Shown one piece after another: positions 1 through 7,690 of a DNA stretch of 10,693 bases (positions within the stretch are counted from its first letter, which is position 1; every line of letters starts with the position of its first letter). The notes under the pieces are model-generated. The model made no database searches. It was not told the DNA's origin and saw only the letters and a program-made list of their open reading frames with translations. Position numbers and translations under genes: made by a program. This stretch comes from Tissierellia bacterium (GTDB taxonomy: Bacteria; Bacillota; Clostridia; Tissierellales; Dethiosulfatibacteraceae). The DNA lies in assembly GCA_007116605.1 (NCBI GenBank), contig SKID01000234.1, positions 1 through 10,693 of the forward strand, read 5' to 3'.

Positions 1-25
1 AAAATTCCATAATTTTATCCGCCAT

Positions 26-78
26 CAAAAAATAAAGAAACCCCTGAAAACACTGTAAATACGCCATTTTCAAGGGTT
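26..78 (-). terminator. Intrinsic terminator after the rRNA methyltransferase gene
   Basis: Reading the minus strand just after the methyltransferase stop, AACCCTTGAAAA (67-78) pairs with TTTTCAGGGGTT (39-50). This gives a 12-bp stem with one G-U pair and a 16-nt loop. A T-rich run (about 26-38) follows. Stem plus T tract is the standard Rho-independent layout and would end the Nudix-alr-DUF1294-methyltransferase unit. Confidence 0.8.
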
Positions 79-85
79 ACTACAT

Positions 86-1441
86 CTATTTTCTTGTCAG
101 CAGACAGACGGTTTCCACATGAGGTGTCATAGGAAATAAATCCACACCGATTGCTCTTTCTAGACGATACCCTTCCTCAATCATAATCGGTAAGTCTTTT
201 AATAGCGATTTTGGGTTACAAGAAACATAAACGAACATATCCGGTTTATATGATAAAATTTTTTGAATGGCTTTGGGATGAATACCACTTCTAGGAGGAT
301 CTAAAATAATAATATCCGGTTGAATTCCTATAGACTCCACTTCTTGTAATACATCACCCGCTATAAATTTGCAATTATCAAGACCATTCATCTGAGCATT
401 TTCATTTGCCTTGATCACTGCTTCTTCAACAATTTCAATCCCAATAACTTGTTTTGCAACAGGTGCCATTAACTGACCAATCGTTCCAGTCCCTGAATAA
501 AGATCAAAGATTATTCGCTCTTTTTTTTCTCCCGCTAACTGTTGTACGACTGAATATAAAATTTCAGCTCCCTTTGTATTAGTCTGGAAAAACGAAAAAG
601 GAGAAATATAAAAAGTCATTCCTAATAATTTTTCTTGAATATCTGGTTGACCATAGAGTACATTGAGATGATCTGCCTGAACCACATCTCCCATTGAATT
701 ATTCACCGTATGTAAAACGCCCTTGATTTTGCCTTTTAATTTTAATGACACTATCAAATCTACCCATTTTTCTTTTTGGAAAGATTCTTGACTGGTTGTA
801 ACAAGATTAACCAATATATCTCCTGTATACATGCCTTTTCGTACTACTAGGTGTCTTAATAGTCCTTGATGGGTTTTTTTATGATAGAAAGGTGTCTCAG
901 CTACTTGGAAAAAGTTTAATGTTGTATTTAACAGTTCCCTAAAATCTTGGTCAACTAATAGGCATGATGTGGTTGTTACTATTTCATAAAATCTTCCTCG
1001 CTCATGTAATCCTAAGGCTAAAGGACCCTCTTTATATTCATCACCAAATGAAAACTCCATTTTATTTCGATATTCATAAATATCTGGACTTGGCAACATG
1101 TTTTCTAATACCACTGAATGATTCGTTGCTGTTGACAATATCTCTTCAAGATATTGTCTTTTTTCTTGTAATTGTATTTCATATGGGACGTTTTGGAAAC
1201 GACATCCTCCACATTTGCTAAAATGAGTACATTCACTCTCGATTTCGTAAGGTGCTTTCTCTACAACTTTGACTATTTTGCCTTCGAATTTGTTTTTTCG
1301 CATTTTCAAAATCTTCGCTTCTATTTTTTGTCCTAGCAATGCATTAGGAACGACCACTTTAATTCCATCATAATAGCCAATCCCTTTTTTGGGATAGTCC
1401 TGTTCTATGATATCAATTTGGATTGTTTCACCTTTTTTCAT
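86..1441 (-). CDS. rlmCD: 23S rRNA (uracil-C5)-methyltransferase, TrmA/RlmD (RlmCD, RumA) family
   Basis: A SAM-dependent enzyme expected to make 5-methyluridine in 23S rRNA. A TRAM-like RNA-binding domain covers about residues 1-60. Cysteines at 71, 77, 80 and 160 match the family's [4Fe-4S] ligand pattern (CX5CX2C plus a distant Cys). The methyltransferase domain shows QTN (286-288), the SAM loop DLYSGTGTIG (313-322), DPPRSG (381-386), catalytic Cys408 in VSCNP and the general-base Glu443 in HVET. The start is set at ATG 1441 (451 residues) because GAGGT lies 7 nt upstream; the ATG at 1459 adds six residues and has no ribosome binding site. In Firmicutes one enzyme (RlmCD) often handles both U747 and U1939, so the symbol is by family; a single-site paralogue is possible. 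It is the last gene of its unit, followed by a terminator. Confidence 0.9.
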   Translation of the reverse strand: MKKGETIQIDIIEQDYPKKGIGYYDGIKVVVPNALLGQKIEAKILKMRKNKFEGKIVKVVEKAPYEIESECTHFSKCGGCRFQNVPYEIQLQEKRQYLEEILSTATNHSVVLENMLPSPDIYEYRNKMEFSFGDEYKEGPLALGLHERGRFYEIVTTTSCLLVDQDFRELLNTTLNFFQVAETPFYHKKTHQGLLRHLVVRKGMYTGDILVNLVTTSQESFQKEKWVDLIVSLKLKGKIKGVLHTVNNSMGDVVQADHLNVLYGQPDIQEKLLGMTFYISPFSFFQTNTKGAEILYSVVQQLAGEKKERIIFDLYSGTGTIGQLMAPVAKQVIGIEIVEEAVIKANENAQMNGLDNCKFIAGDVLQEVESIGIQPDIIILDPPRSGIHPKAIQKILSYKPDMFVYVSCNPKSLLKDLPIMIEEGYRLERAIGVDLFPMTPHVETVCLLTRK

Positions 1442-1448
1442 CAATACT

Positions 1449-1453
1449 ACCTC
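1449..1453 (-). promoter_or_regulatory. Ribosome binding site fixing the rRNA methyltransferase start
   Basis: The minus strand reads GAGGT followed by 7 nt and then ATG at 1441. The in-frame ATG at 1459 has only an A-rich, G-poor stretch before it, so the shorter protein is preferred. Confidence 0.65.
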
Positions 1454-1493
1454 ATTCATTTAATTTCTTTTAATTCGCTTTCTAGTATTAACA

Positions 1494-1578
1494 GGGCTCT
1501 TGGATTCAGATGGCATTTAAAACGCCACCTAAATGTTAGCGACCCTTATCCATATATTATGATTTGAATCCTAGACCC
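1494..1578 (-). repeat. About 85-bp element bounded by an imperfect inverted repeat
   Basis: Plus-strand GGGCTCTTGGATTCA (1494-1508) is an imperfect inverse of TGAATCCTAGACCC (1565-1578): 13 bp pair with one mismatch and one bulge. A second hairpin, GATGGC (1509-1514) against GCCACC (1524-1529) with one G-U pair, is nested inside. The element includes the DUF1294 stop codon and most of the spacer before the methyltransferase. There is no T tract, so it is not a standard terminator. It could be a structured intercistronic RNA, a leader, or a small dispersed repeat; its identity is unknown. Confidence 0.45.
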
Positions 1579-1846
1579 ATCCTTTCCATGTCATCAAAAC
1601 AATGATACTGATATGGAAAGCTGTGGCTAAGGCTGCTAAAATGATAAAGGGAGTTTTTTGTGTCTTATGTCTAAATAGAATCATTCCAAAAGTTAAACCA
1701 AAAGCACCTCCAATAAAAGAAAGAAAGTGGAGTGTTTTTTCTTTTGTTCTCCACTTGGATTGCTTTGCTTTGATTTTATCTAACCCTACAGCCAAAAAAA
1801 CAATCGCATTTACCATCAGATAATAGTTTATAATTGTTTCTCCCAT
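1571..1846 (-). CDS. Small DUF1294 family membrane protein
   Basis: A 91-residue hydrophobic protein of unknown function. It matches the DUF1294 pattern as I know it: an N-terminal membrane segment (about 8-21), then the conserved GLDKIKAKQSKWRTKEKTLH block (21-40), a Gly-rich membrane segment (45-58), the FRHKTQKTPF motif (58-67) and a final membrane segment (68-88). The conserved basic DK/WR/HKT residues probably face the cytoplasm. The start ATG has AAGG 9-12 nt upstream. It begins 30 nt after the alr stop, so it is probably cotranscribed with alr. Some family members are fused to a cold-shock domain; this one is the stand-alone form. Its cellular role cannot be inferred from the neighbours. 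Confidence 0.8.
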   Translation of the reverse strand: MGETIINYYLMVNAIVFLAVGLDKIKAKQSKWRTKEKTLHFLSFIGGAFGLTFGMILFRHKTQKTPFIILAALATAFHISIIVLMTWKGWV

Positions 1847-1876
1847 CGTCTTTACCTTTTTAAGTCTGCCTTTTTA

Positions 1877-3043
1877 CTAAAGCAAGTAATTTTTAATCAT
1901 CTTGATAGAATCATCTTGGTAATACACTCTAGGTACTCTTCTATCAATCATCGTCAATACTTCATAATTAATAGTTCCCAATAACTTTGCCACATCATTA
2001 GGGGTCTTACTACCATCAGTGCCATCACCATATAATATACATTCATCACCTATATTTACACTCGATATATGGGTCACATCGATGACACATTGATCCATAC
2101 ATATTCTTCCTAGAATAGCACACGAAACTCCCCCAACAACAACTGACATTTTTCCTGATAACAATCTGGAAAAGCCATCTGCATATCCTATAGGAATCGT
2201 TGCCACTTTCATAGGTTTATCTGCTATAAAAGTATGCCCATAACTCACACCTGCACCTTGTTCTATATTCTTAACTAAAGCGATTTTTGCTTTAAGTGCA
2301 AAAGTAAGCTTTAAATCTACTGATGCATGATTTACCTCTTCTGACGGATACAAGCCTGTTAACATAATGCCGGGTCTTACCATATCATAATAAAAGTCCG
2401 GTAAGTCTATAATGGCAGCGCTATTAGCTAAGTGTCTAATTGGGAAATCCACCTCTTGTTTTTTTAGTTTTTCGCAAAAAGTATCGAACACTTTTTTTTG
2501 TTGCTTGGCAGAACTTTTATCCAACTCATCAGCGCGAGCTAAATGAGAGTAAATTCCTTCACAACTTATATATTTCAACTGAGTCAATTGTTTGATTGCT
2601 AAAATGCTTTCATCCGTTGGCAAAAAACCTAAACGATTCATTCCAGTTTCAACTTTGAGATGTATGATCGCCTCTTTACCTAGCAATTGGGCTGTTTCAT
2701 TTAATCGAATCCCTTGAGTTAGACTATATAGGGTTAAACGAATATTGCTTGCAATTGATTGGGAGAAGCCCTCTTCTGGTGTGTAACCTAAAACAAGTAT
2801 GGGTATTGTTGAGAAACATTTTCTTAACTCTAATGCTTCATCTAAAATGGCCACTGCTAGCATATCTGCACCTGCTTCAATATAAGTCTGTGCCGCTTGG
2901 TGAACACCTAATTTATAGCCATCTGCTTTAATTACAGCACACACCTTGACATTTTGACCCACTTTTTTTCTGACTTCCATTAAATTATGTGCCATGTGAT
3001 TAATGTTCACTTCCATAAAAGCTGGTCTAACACTGTATTTCAC
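1877..3043 (-). CDS. alr: Alanine racemase (PLP-dependent)
   Basis: Interconverts L- and D-alanine in the cytoplasm and supplies D-Ala for peptidoglycan. The N-terminal TIM-barrel carries the PLP lysine in AVIKADGY (Lys39 from the GTG start). Later motifs are HLANSAA, MVRPGIMLTG, the catalytic tyrosine in GVSYGHT (Tyr268), IPIGYADGFSR, and ILGRICMDQCVIDVT of the C-terminal beta domain. From GTG at 3043 the protein has 388 residues, the family norm, and AAGGAG lies 7 nt upstream. An upstream ATG at 3070 would add nine basic residues and has no such site. The gene overlaps the Nudix gene end by 17 nt, suggesting translational coupling. The lysine motif reads KADGYKLG where most racemases have KADAYGHG. 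It is the broad Alr family; no sign of a serine-racemase fusion. Confidence 0.93.
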   Translation of the reverse strand: MKYSVRPAFMEVNINHMAHNLMEVRKKVGQNVKVCAVIKADGYKLGVHQAAQTYIEAGADMLAVAILDEALELRKCFSTIPILVLGYTPEEGFSQSIASNIRLTLYSLTQGIRLNETAQLLGKEAIIHLKVETGMNRLGFLPTDESILAIKQLTQLKYISCEGIYSHLARADELDKSSAKQQKKVFDTFCEKLKKQEVDFPIRHLANSAAIIDLPDFYYDMVRPGIMLTGLYPSEEVNHASVDLKLTFALKAKIALVKNIEQGAGVSYGHTFIADKPMKVATIPIGYADGFSRLLSGKMSVVVGGVSCAILGRICMDQCVIDVTHISSVNIGDECILYGDGTDGSKTPNDVAKLLGTINYEVLTMIDRRVPRVYYQDDSIKMIKNYLL

Positions 3044-3662
3044 CTTTAAGCTCCTTTTTAATTTTCTCAATGAAATTTTTGGTTATTTTTGCAGTCATTC
3101 CCCAAATCATATGCCCTTCAAAGTCATAGAAGAATACTGGATAGCCAATTTTACGCCATTTATAATTTTCTCCATTTGGAATTCTATCATAAGGAAAGCC
3201 ATCTTGAAAGTCCATTTTATATGAAACTTGATACTCTTCTGGGTGGTGGTCTAAAAAAAACTCAATAGGCACAGCAAAGATTTCATCAACTTCATCAGGA
3301 TTAGCCACTAGACTATGATAGTCTACATGCAAAACACCAATATAAGGATACACCATAGCATGACTCTCTCTTGTGATAAAATCAAGTTTTCCAATCACCT
3401 CTATTTTGTCTTTTGGAATTCCTATCTCTTCATAGGTTTCACGAATAGCAGCTTCTCTAAAGTTTTCACCAATTTCTACTTTACCCCCTGGAAAAGATAT
3501 TTCTCCAGGCTGAGTTTTCATGTGTTTTGCTCTTACTTCGTATATAATATGGATTTTCCCTTCAATACATATTAAAGGCAATAAAACAGCATAATACGAC
3601 TTGATTTCCATTGGCTTTGATTTGCCATTGCGAAAAATGTCGCGCATTTTTTCTAAATTCAT
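3027..3662 (-). CDS. Nudix hydrolase, probable coenzyme A pyrophosphatase
   Basis: A 211-residue Nudix protein. The Nudix box GX5EX7REUXEEXGU is intact at 60-82 (Gly60, Glu66, Arg74-Glu75, Glu78-Glu79, Gly81). Just before it, the segment from about 42 to 60 (VRAKHMKTQPGEISFPGG) resembles the UPF0035 signature of CoA diphosphatases, which cut CoA or oxidised CoA to 3',5'-ADP and phosphopantetheine. A start at ATG 3662 has GAGGTG 5 nt upstream. The gene begins about 120 bp after the terminator of the acyl-CoA operon and overlaps alr, so it probably heads the Nudix-alr-DUF1294-methyltransferase unit. A CoA-cleaving activity beside a CoA-thioester operon is suggestive, but substrate choice in this superfamily cannot be set from motif alone. 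Confidence 0.82.
   Translation of the reverse strand: MNLEKMRDIFRNGKSKPMEIKSYYAVLLPLICIEGKIHIIYEVRAKHMKTQPGEISFPGGKVEIGENFREAAIRETYEEIGIPKDKIEVIGKLDFITRESHAMVYPYIGVLHVDYHSLVANPDEVDEIFAVPIEFFLDHHPEEYQVSYKMDFQDGFPYDRIPNGENYKWRKIGYPVFFYDFEGHMIWGMTAKITKNFIEKIKKELKGEIQC
3041..3058 (-). promoter_or_regulatory. Ribosome binding site and GTG start of alr
   Basis: Inside the last codons of the Nudix gene the minus strand reads AAGGAG, then 7 nt, then GTG (3043-3041). This supports a GTG start for alr and coupling of its translation to the Nudix gene. Confidence 0.7.
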
Positions 3663-3693
3663 TATTTCACCTCAAACTAGTTGGTCAACCTCT

Positions 3694-3725
3694 ATTATAC
3701 AACATCTTTATCATAAAAAAAACAA
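3694..3725 (-). promoter_or_regulatory. Candidate vegetative promoter for the Nudix-alr unit
   Basis: A perfect TATAAT (3694-3699, minus strand) lies 32 bp before the Nudix start and after the terminator of the preceding operon. The -35 side is a T-rich run; the best recognisable TTGTTT (3720-3725) gives an over-long 20-bp spacer. The -10 call is fair, the -35 is uncertain. Confidence 0.45.
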
Positions 3726-3781
3726 GAGTCCTCGGATAAAAATTTAAAGGCAACAAAAAATCCAGTAAGGCACAAAGCATT

Positions 3782-3810
3782 AAAAAAAGGACGAATGCTA
3801 TTCGCCCTTT
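3782..3810 (-). terminator. Intrinsic terminator of the acyl-CoA operon
   Basis: Five nucleotides after the hbd stop the minus strand forms an 11-bp stem, AAAGGGCGAAT (3800-3810) with ATTCGTCCTTT (3786-3796), with one G-U pair and the loop AGC. A run of T (3782-3788) follows. This is a textbook Rho-independent terminator. Confidence 0.92.
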
Positions 3811-3815
3811 CTTGT

Positions 3816-4655
3816 CTAATACTTGAAAAAACCTTCTCCAGATTTTCTTCCTAACTTGTTACCGCGCACCATTTTTCTTAGTAAAGGATGGGGTCTGTAT
3901 TTTGAATCTCCATACTCTTCGTACAAAATCTCCATGATGAACAAACACACATCAAGTCCAATTAAATCTCCTAGTGCTAATGGTCCTATAGGATGGTTTG
4001 CGCCTAATTTCATAGCTTGGTCAATATCATCAGCAGTGGCTATTCCATCAGCTAAAATACCTGCCGCTTCATTAATCATGGGTACAAGAATTCGATTAAC
4101 TACAAATCCTGGTGCTTCTTCAACTGCTACTCCTTCTTTGCCAATACTCACTGTTAGGTGTTTTACTTTGTTGAAAGTCTCATCAGAAGTTGCTATCCCT
4201 TTTATAATCTCTACCAATTTCATCACTGGTGCTGGATTAAAGAAATGCATTCCTATGACTTTGTCTGGTCGATTAGTAGCTGAAGCCATTTCTGTAATTG
4301 ATAAAGAAGATGTATTTGATGCTAAAATTGTTTCTGGCTTACAAATCTTATCAAGATCTCCGAAGATTTGCTTCTTAATATCCATTCTTTCAACTGCTGC
4401 TTCAATAACTAAATCACAATCTGCTGCATCATTTAAGTCAATAGTTGTCTTGATTTTAGCTAAAATGTCATTTTTCTGATCTTCCGTCAGTTTTTCTTTT
4501 TTTACTAATCTGGCTAAGTTTTTATCAATCATACCATAGCCTCTGTCCACAAAGGATTGTTCAATATCCCTCAGAACGACTTCATAGCCTTTTTGAGCAA
4601 ACACTTGGGCGATTCCTGATCCCATTGTCCCTGCTCCTAGTACACACACTTTCAC
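3816..4655 (-). CDS. hbd: 3-hydroxybutyryl-CoA dehydrogenase
   Basis: NAD(P)-dependent reduction of acetoacetyl-CoA to (S)-3-hydroxybutyryl-CoA, or the reverse. The Rossmann loop GAGTMGSG (7-14) binds the nucleotide. The catalytic set is visible: Ser116/117 in SNTSS, His137 in GMHFFNP, Glu149 in KLVEI and Asn187 in PGFVVNR. The C-terminal dimerisation domain carries NHPIGPLALGDLIGLD. From GTG at 4655 the protein has 279 residues, close to the usual 282 of clostridial Hbd; a GGAGG lies 7 nt upstream. The ATG at 4682 would place the ribosome binding site inside the gene. It is the last operon gene, 45 nt after etfA and directly before the terminator. The bcd-etfB-etfA-hbd order matches the classical clostridial butyrate operon. 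Confidence 0.95.
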   Translation of the reverse strand: MKVCVLGAGTMGSGIAQVFAQKGYEVVLRDIEQSFVDRGYGMIDKNLARLVKKEKLTEDQKNDILAKIKTTIDLNDAADCDLVIEAAVERMDIKKQIFGDLDKICKPETILASNTSSLSITEMASATNRPDKVIGMHFFNPAPVMKLVEIIKGIATSDETFNKVKHLTVSIGKEGVAVEEAPGFVVNRILVPMINEAAGILADGIATADDIDQAMKLGANHPIGPLALGDLIGLDVCLFIMEILYEEYGDSKYRPHPLLRKMVRGNKLGRKSGEGFFKY

Positions 4656-4667
4656 GCAATAACCTCC
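4653..4667 (-). promoter_or_regulatory. Ribosome binding site and GTG start of hbd
   Basis: GGAGG (4663-4667, minus strand) is followed by 7 nt and GTG (4655-4653), which opens directly onto the KVCVLGAGTMG Rossmann strand. The upstream in-frame ATG would give an N-terminal extension encoded by the ribosome binding site itself. Confidence 0.8.
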
Positions 4668-4700
4668 TTTTTTATAGAACACTTTTATATCAATTCTATT

Positions 4701-5714
4701 TTATTGGTTTTTTGCTTGCTTTGCAACTTTTAATTCTTCTACTAGAGCAGGAATAATTTTTTGCAAATCTCCCACGATTCCTAAGTCTGCATTTTCAAAT
4801 ATCAATGCTGTCTCATCTTTATTGATGGCAACAATAAAATCTGATTCTTCCATACCTGCTAAATGCTGGATTGCGCCTGAAATACCACAAGCAATATAAA
4901 GGTTTGGTCGAACTGTTTTTCCAGTTTGTCCAACTTGAACTTCTTTTGGCATCCAGCCTACATCAACTGCCGCTCTTGATGAAGAAACAATACCACCTAA
5001 CTCAGCTGCTAAGTCTTCTAGTAATTTAAAGTTCTCTGGTGTGCCAACACCACGACCACCTGATACTAATACAGTTGCCTCTTGAATGTCCATTCTTTCA
5101 GTTTTTTCTTCAACAATTTCAAGTATTTCATAAGTTTTGTCTTCTGGCAAAATATTAACAGCTACCTTTTCAATATTCACAGGTCTTGATGTATCCATGT
5201 CAATTTTTTGCATAACACCTGGTCTTACAGTTGCCATTTGTGGTCTGTGATCTGGGCATACAATAGTTGCCATAATATTACCACCAAAAGCAGGTCTAGT
5301 CATCAACAAGTCTTGGTTTTCTTCGCTAATTTCTAAAGAAGTACAGTCTGCCGTCAATCCAGTAAAGACTCTTCCTGCTAATCTTGGGGCTAAATCTCTA
5401 CCAATTGCTGTTGCTCCAAATAAAAAGATGTCTGGTTTTTTGTTTTCAATGACTTCTGTTAATACTTTTGTGTACGGCTCTGTCATATAAATATCTAATT
5501 CTTTGTCGTTTGCATATATAATTGTGTCTGCTCCAAAATGGGCTAATTTTTCAACATTTTCTACATCACAGCCTAGAAGGACTGCTGTTACTTTTTCATT
5601 CAAGTCTTTTGCTAGATCACAAGCTTTACCCAGTAATTCTAAAGATACATTTTGGATTTTCTTGTTTTTTTGTTCTACAAAGACGAATACATCGGTATAT
5701 TCTGGTTTTCTCAC
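4701..5714 (-). CDS. etfA: Electron transfer flavoprotein, alpha subunit
   Basis: Forms with EtfB the FAD-containing partner of the acyl-CoA dehydrogenase. The N-terminal domain covers about residues 8-190. The C-terminal FAD domain has SGGRGVG (218-224), SRAAVD (256-261), QVGQTGKTV (270-278), the CGISGAIQH block (286-294), INKD (307-310) and a final DLGIVGD motif. At 337 residues it is normal length for a soluble EtfA with no extra ferredoxin domain. The start is GTG at 5714 with GGAGG 7 nt upstream. It begins 18 nt after the etfB stop. In clostridia Bcd-EtfAB couples crotonyl-CoA reduction to ferredoxin reduction by NADH; that bifurcating role is inferred from the operon, not proven by these motifs. 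Confidence 0.95.
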   Translation of the reverse strand: MRKPEYTDVFVFVEQKNKKIQNVSLELLGKACDLAKDLNEKVTAVLLGCDVENVEKLAHFGADTIIYANDKELDIYMTEPYTKVLTEVIENKKPDIFLFGATAIGRDLAPRLAGRVFTGLTADCTSLEISEENQDLLMTRPAFGGNIMATIVCPDHRPQMATVRPGVMQKIDMDTSRPVNIEKVAVNILPEDKTYEILEIVEEKTERMDIQEATVLVSGGRGVGTPENFKLLEDLAAELGGIVSSSRAAVDVGWMPKEVQVGQTGKTVRPNLYIACGISGAIQHLAGMEESDFIVAINKDETALIFENADLGIVGDLQKIIPALVEELKVAKQAKNQ

Positions 5715-5732
5715 TTTAGTGCCTCCTATCTG

Positions 5733-6518
5733 TTATATGATAAACTTCTCTTTTAATTTTTCAACAATCACTTTTGCTGCTTCTTTTTCGTCTAAATCAT
5801 TATATAATTTACCCGCTGTCTTTGCACCTTTAGTGAAAGATTTTTTAACTTTTGTAGGTGATCCTTTAAGTCCTATCTCTTCTTTTGCTATGTCTAAGTC
5901 TTCAAATGTCATCACTTTAACTTCTTTTTCACGGTAAGCGTCATAAATTTTTCCAACACTCATATATCTTGGTGTATTCATTTCAGTTAACGCTGTGATT
6001 AAACATGGCATTTTCACTTTGATTTTATGGTAACCTTCTTCAAACATACGCTTAATAATCAAGCTATCTCCATCTTTATCAACACCATTTGCATAACTAA
6101 CATGAGGTATTTTCATATGCTCAGCTATTTCTGGTCCTACTTGCGCTGTATCACCATCAATGGCTTGACGTCCAGTGATAATCACATCATATTCCATCTT
6201 TTCTAATGCTTTTGCTAATGTTAATGATGTGGCCCAAGTATCTGCTCCAGCAAAAGCTCTATCTGTTAACAAAATCGCTTCATCTGCTCCCATAGCTAAT
6301 GCTTCTCTTAAGGCAAGATCTGCTTGAGGCGGTCCCATAGTTAATACTGAAACATGGGCATTATACTTCTCTTTTAACACTAAAGCTGCTTCTAAACCAC
6401 TTTTGTCATCAGGATTGATAATACTTGGAACACCATCTCTAATTAAAGTTCCTGTTACAGGATCTAATCTTACTTCATTTGTATCTGGTACTTGTTTTAT
6501 ACATACTACTATCTTCAT
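5733..6518 (-). CDS. etfB: Electron transfer flavoprotein, beta subunit
   Basis: A 261-residue EtfB opening with the typical MKIVVCIKQVPD strand. The flavin or AMP phosphate-binding segment TGRQAIDGD is at 115-123, followed by TAQVGPEIAE. MPCLITALTEMNTPRYMS is the conserved recognition-loop region of EtfB. The start ATG has AGGAGG 6 nt upstream; the ribosome binding site overlaps the bcd stop region, and the gap between the genes is only 10 nt, so translation is probably coupled. EtfB is expected in the cytoplasm in a complex with EtfA and Bcd. Bifurcating EtfB binds a second FAD in place of AMP; deciding this needs alignment with characterised bifurcating and non-bifurcating ETFs, although the clostridial operon makes bifurcation likely. 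Confidence 0.95.
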   Translation of the reverse strand: MKIVVCIKQVPDTNEVRLDPVTGTLIRDGVPSIINPDDKSGLEAALVLKEKYNAHVSVLTMGPPQADLALREALAMGADEAILLTDRAFAGADTWATSLTLAKALEKMEYDVIITGRQAIDGDTAQVGPEIAEHMKIPHVSYANGVDKDGDSLIIKRMFEEGYHKIKVKMPCLITALTEMNTPRYMSVGKIYDAYREKEVKVMTFEDLDIAKEEIGLKGSPTKVKKSFTKGAKTAGKLYNDLDEKEAAKVIVEKLKEKFII

Positions 6519-6528
6519 ATCTTTCCTC

Positions 6529-7665
6529 CTATAACATACTTGCAGAAATTACCATTTTTTGAACTTCTGAAGTTCCTTCATAGATTTCTGTTATTTTTGC
6601 ATCTCTCATCATTCTTTCTACTGGATATTCTCTTGTGTAACCATAACCACCGTGTAATTGAACTGCTTGAGTCGTTACCCACATTGCGGTTTCAGCTGCA
6701 AATAACTTTGCCATAGCTGCTTCTTTACTATAGGGAATACCATTATCTTTGTTAAATGCTGCTCTATATACCAACAATCTTGCCGCTTCAGTCCTTGTCT
6801 GCATATCTGCTAATACAAACTGTGTGTTTTGGAACTTAGAAATAGAACGACCGAATTGTTTTCTTTCTTTTACATACTGAACGGTTTCGTCAATAGCACC
6901 TTGAGCTATTCCTAATGCTTGTGCAGCAATACCTATCCGACCACCATCAAGAGTTTTCATAGCGATTCCAAAGCCTTTACCTTCTTTACCAAGCATATTT
7001 TCTTTAGGAACTCTCACATTGTCAAAGATTAATTCACAAGTAGCCGATCCACGGATACCTAGTTTTAATTCTTTCTTTCCAATTGTAAAGCCTTCGAACT
7101 CTTTTTCTAAAATAAAAGCGGTAATACCTCTTGTTCCTTTGGATTTATCTGTCATAGCAAATACGATAAATACATCTGCATGAGAAGCATTCGTTATAAA
7201 TATTTTAGAACCATTAAGTACATAATGATCGCCATCTAATACCGCTTTTGTCTGTTGTCCTGCTGCATCAGTTCCCGCATTGGCTTCTGTCAATCCAAAT
7301 GCCCCCAATTTTTTACCACTAGCTAAGTCAAGCAAGTATTTTTGTTTTTGTTCTTCTGTTCCAAATTCATAAATCGGTGCAGCACATAATGAAGTATGAG
7401 CTGATAAGACAACACCAGTTGTTGCACATGCTTTTGATAGCTCTTCCACTAGCATAGCATAAGATAAGTTATCCCCACCTTCGCCACCGTACTTTTTAGG
7501 GATAGGAATCCCCATCATGCCATACTTCTGCATTTTTTCTACAGTTTCGATAGGAAATCTTTCCTCTTCATCTATTTCAGCAGCCAATGGTTTAACTTCT
7601 CTTTCTGTAAACTCTTTGTAAAGCTGTTGAAGTAGAATTTGTTCTTTTGTGATTGTAAAATCCAT
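6529..7665 (-). CDS. bcd: Acyl-CoA dehydrogenase, probably butyryl-CoA dehydrogenase
   Basis: A 378-residue FAD acyl-CoA dehydrogenase, the same size as clostridial Bcd. It shows the N-terminal helical domain (MDFTITKEQ...), the FAD/substrate motifs AFGLTEANAGTDA and FITNASHADVF, and the C-terminal signatures QFVLADMQTRTEAARLLVY and HGGYGYTREYPVERMMRDA. The catalytic base is Glu363 in IYEGTSE, the position used by short-chain enzymes. GGAGGT lies 5 nt before the ATG. With EtfAB downstream it most likely reduces crotonyl-CoA to butyryl-CoA; oxidation of a short-chain acyl-CoA in a degradation pathway is the alternative. Substrate length cannot be fixed from motifs. The gene is separated from the upstream hydratase by 107 bp containing a hairpin and a Rex-like site. 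Confidence 0.93.
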   Translation of the reverse strand: MDFTITKEQILLQQLYKEFTEREVKPLAAEIDEEERFPIETVEKMQKYGMMGIPIPKKYGGEGGDNLSYAMLVEELSKACATTGVVLSAHTSLCAAPIYEFGTEEQKQKYLLDLASGKKLGAFGLTEANAGTDAAGQQTKAVLDGDHYVLNGSKIFITNASHADVFIVFAMTDKSKGTRGITAFILEKEFEGFTIGKKELKLGIRGSATCELIFDNVRVPKENMLGKEGKGFGIAMKTLDGGRIGIAAQALGIAQGAIDETVQYVKERKQFGRSISKFQNTQFVLADMQTRTEAARLLVYRAAFNKDNGIPYSKEAAMAKLFAAETAMWVTTQAVQLHGGYGYTREYPVERMMRDAKITEIYEGTSEVQKMVISASML

Positions 7666-7690
7666 TTGTAACCTCCATTTTCAATTAAAT

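Noticed and set aside
1502..1571. tRNA-like outline (7-bp outer stem, about 70 nt, internal hairpin near the 3' side)
   Set aside because: No TTCRA loop, no convincing D arm or anticodon stem, and two extra bases between the inner hairpin and the outer stem. Reported only as a structured element.
1502..1571. Terminator for alr-DUF1294 in the spacer before the methyltransferase
   Set aside because: The stems are AT-rich or imperfect and are followed by mixed sequence rather than a T run, so readthrough into the methyltransferase gene is more likely.
3027..3070. 44-bp overlap of the Nudix gene and alr with an ATG start at 3070
   Set aside because: The GTG at 3043 with AAGGAG 7 nt upstream gives the family-typical length and reduces the overlap to 17 bp.
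3823..4479. Long plus-strand reading frame (218 codons) opposite hbd
   Set aside because: It lies wholly within hbd, has no ribosome binding site or recognisable domain, and its composition is that of the complement of a conserved gene.
5503..5937. Plus-strand reading frame (144 codons) across the etfA-etfB junction
   Set aside because: Antisense to two well conserved genes, Ser/Phe-rich in the way of shadow frames, with no start signal.
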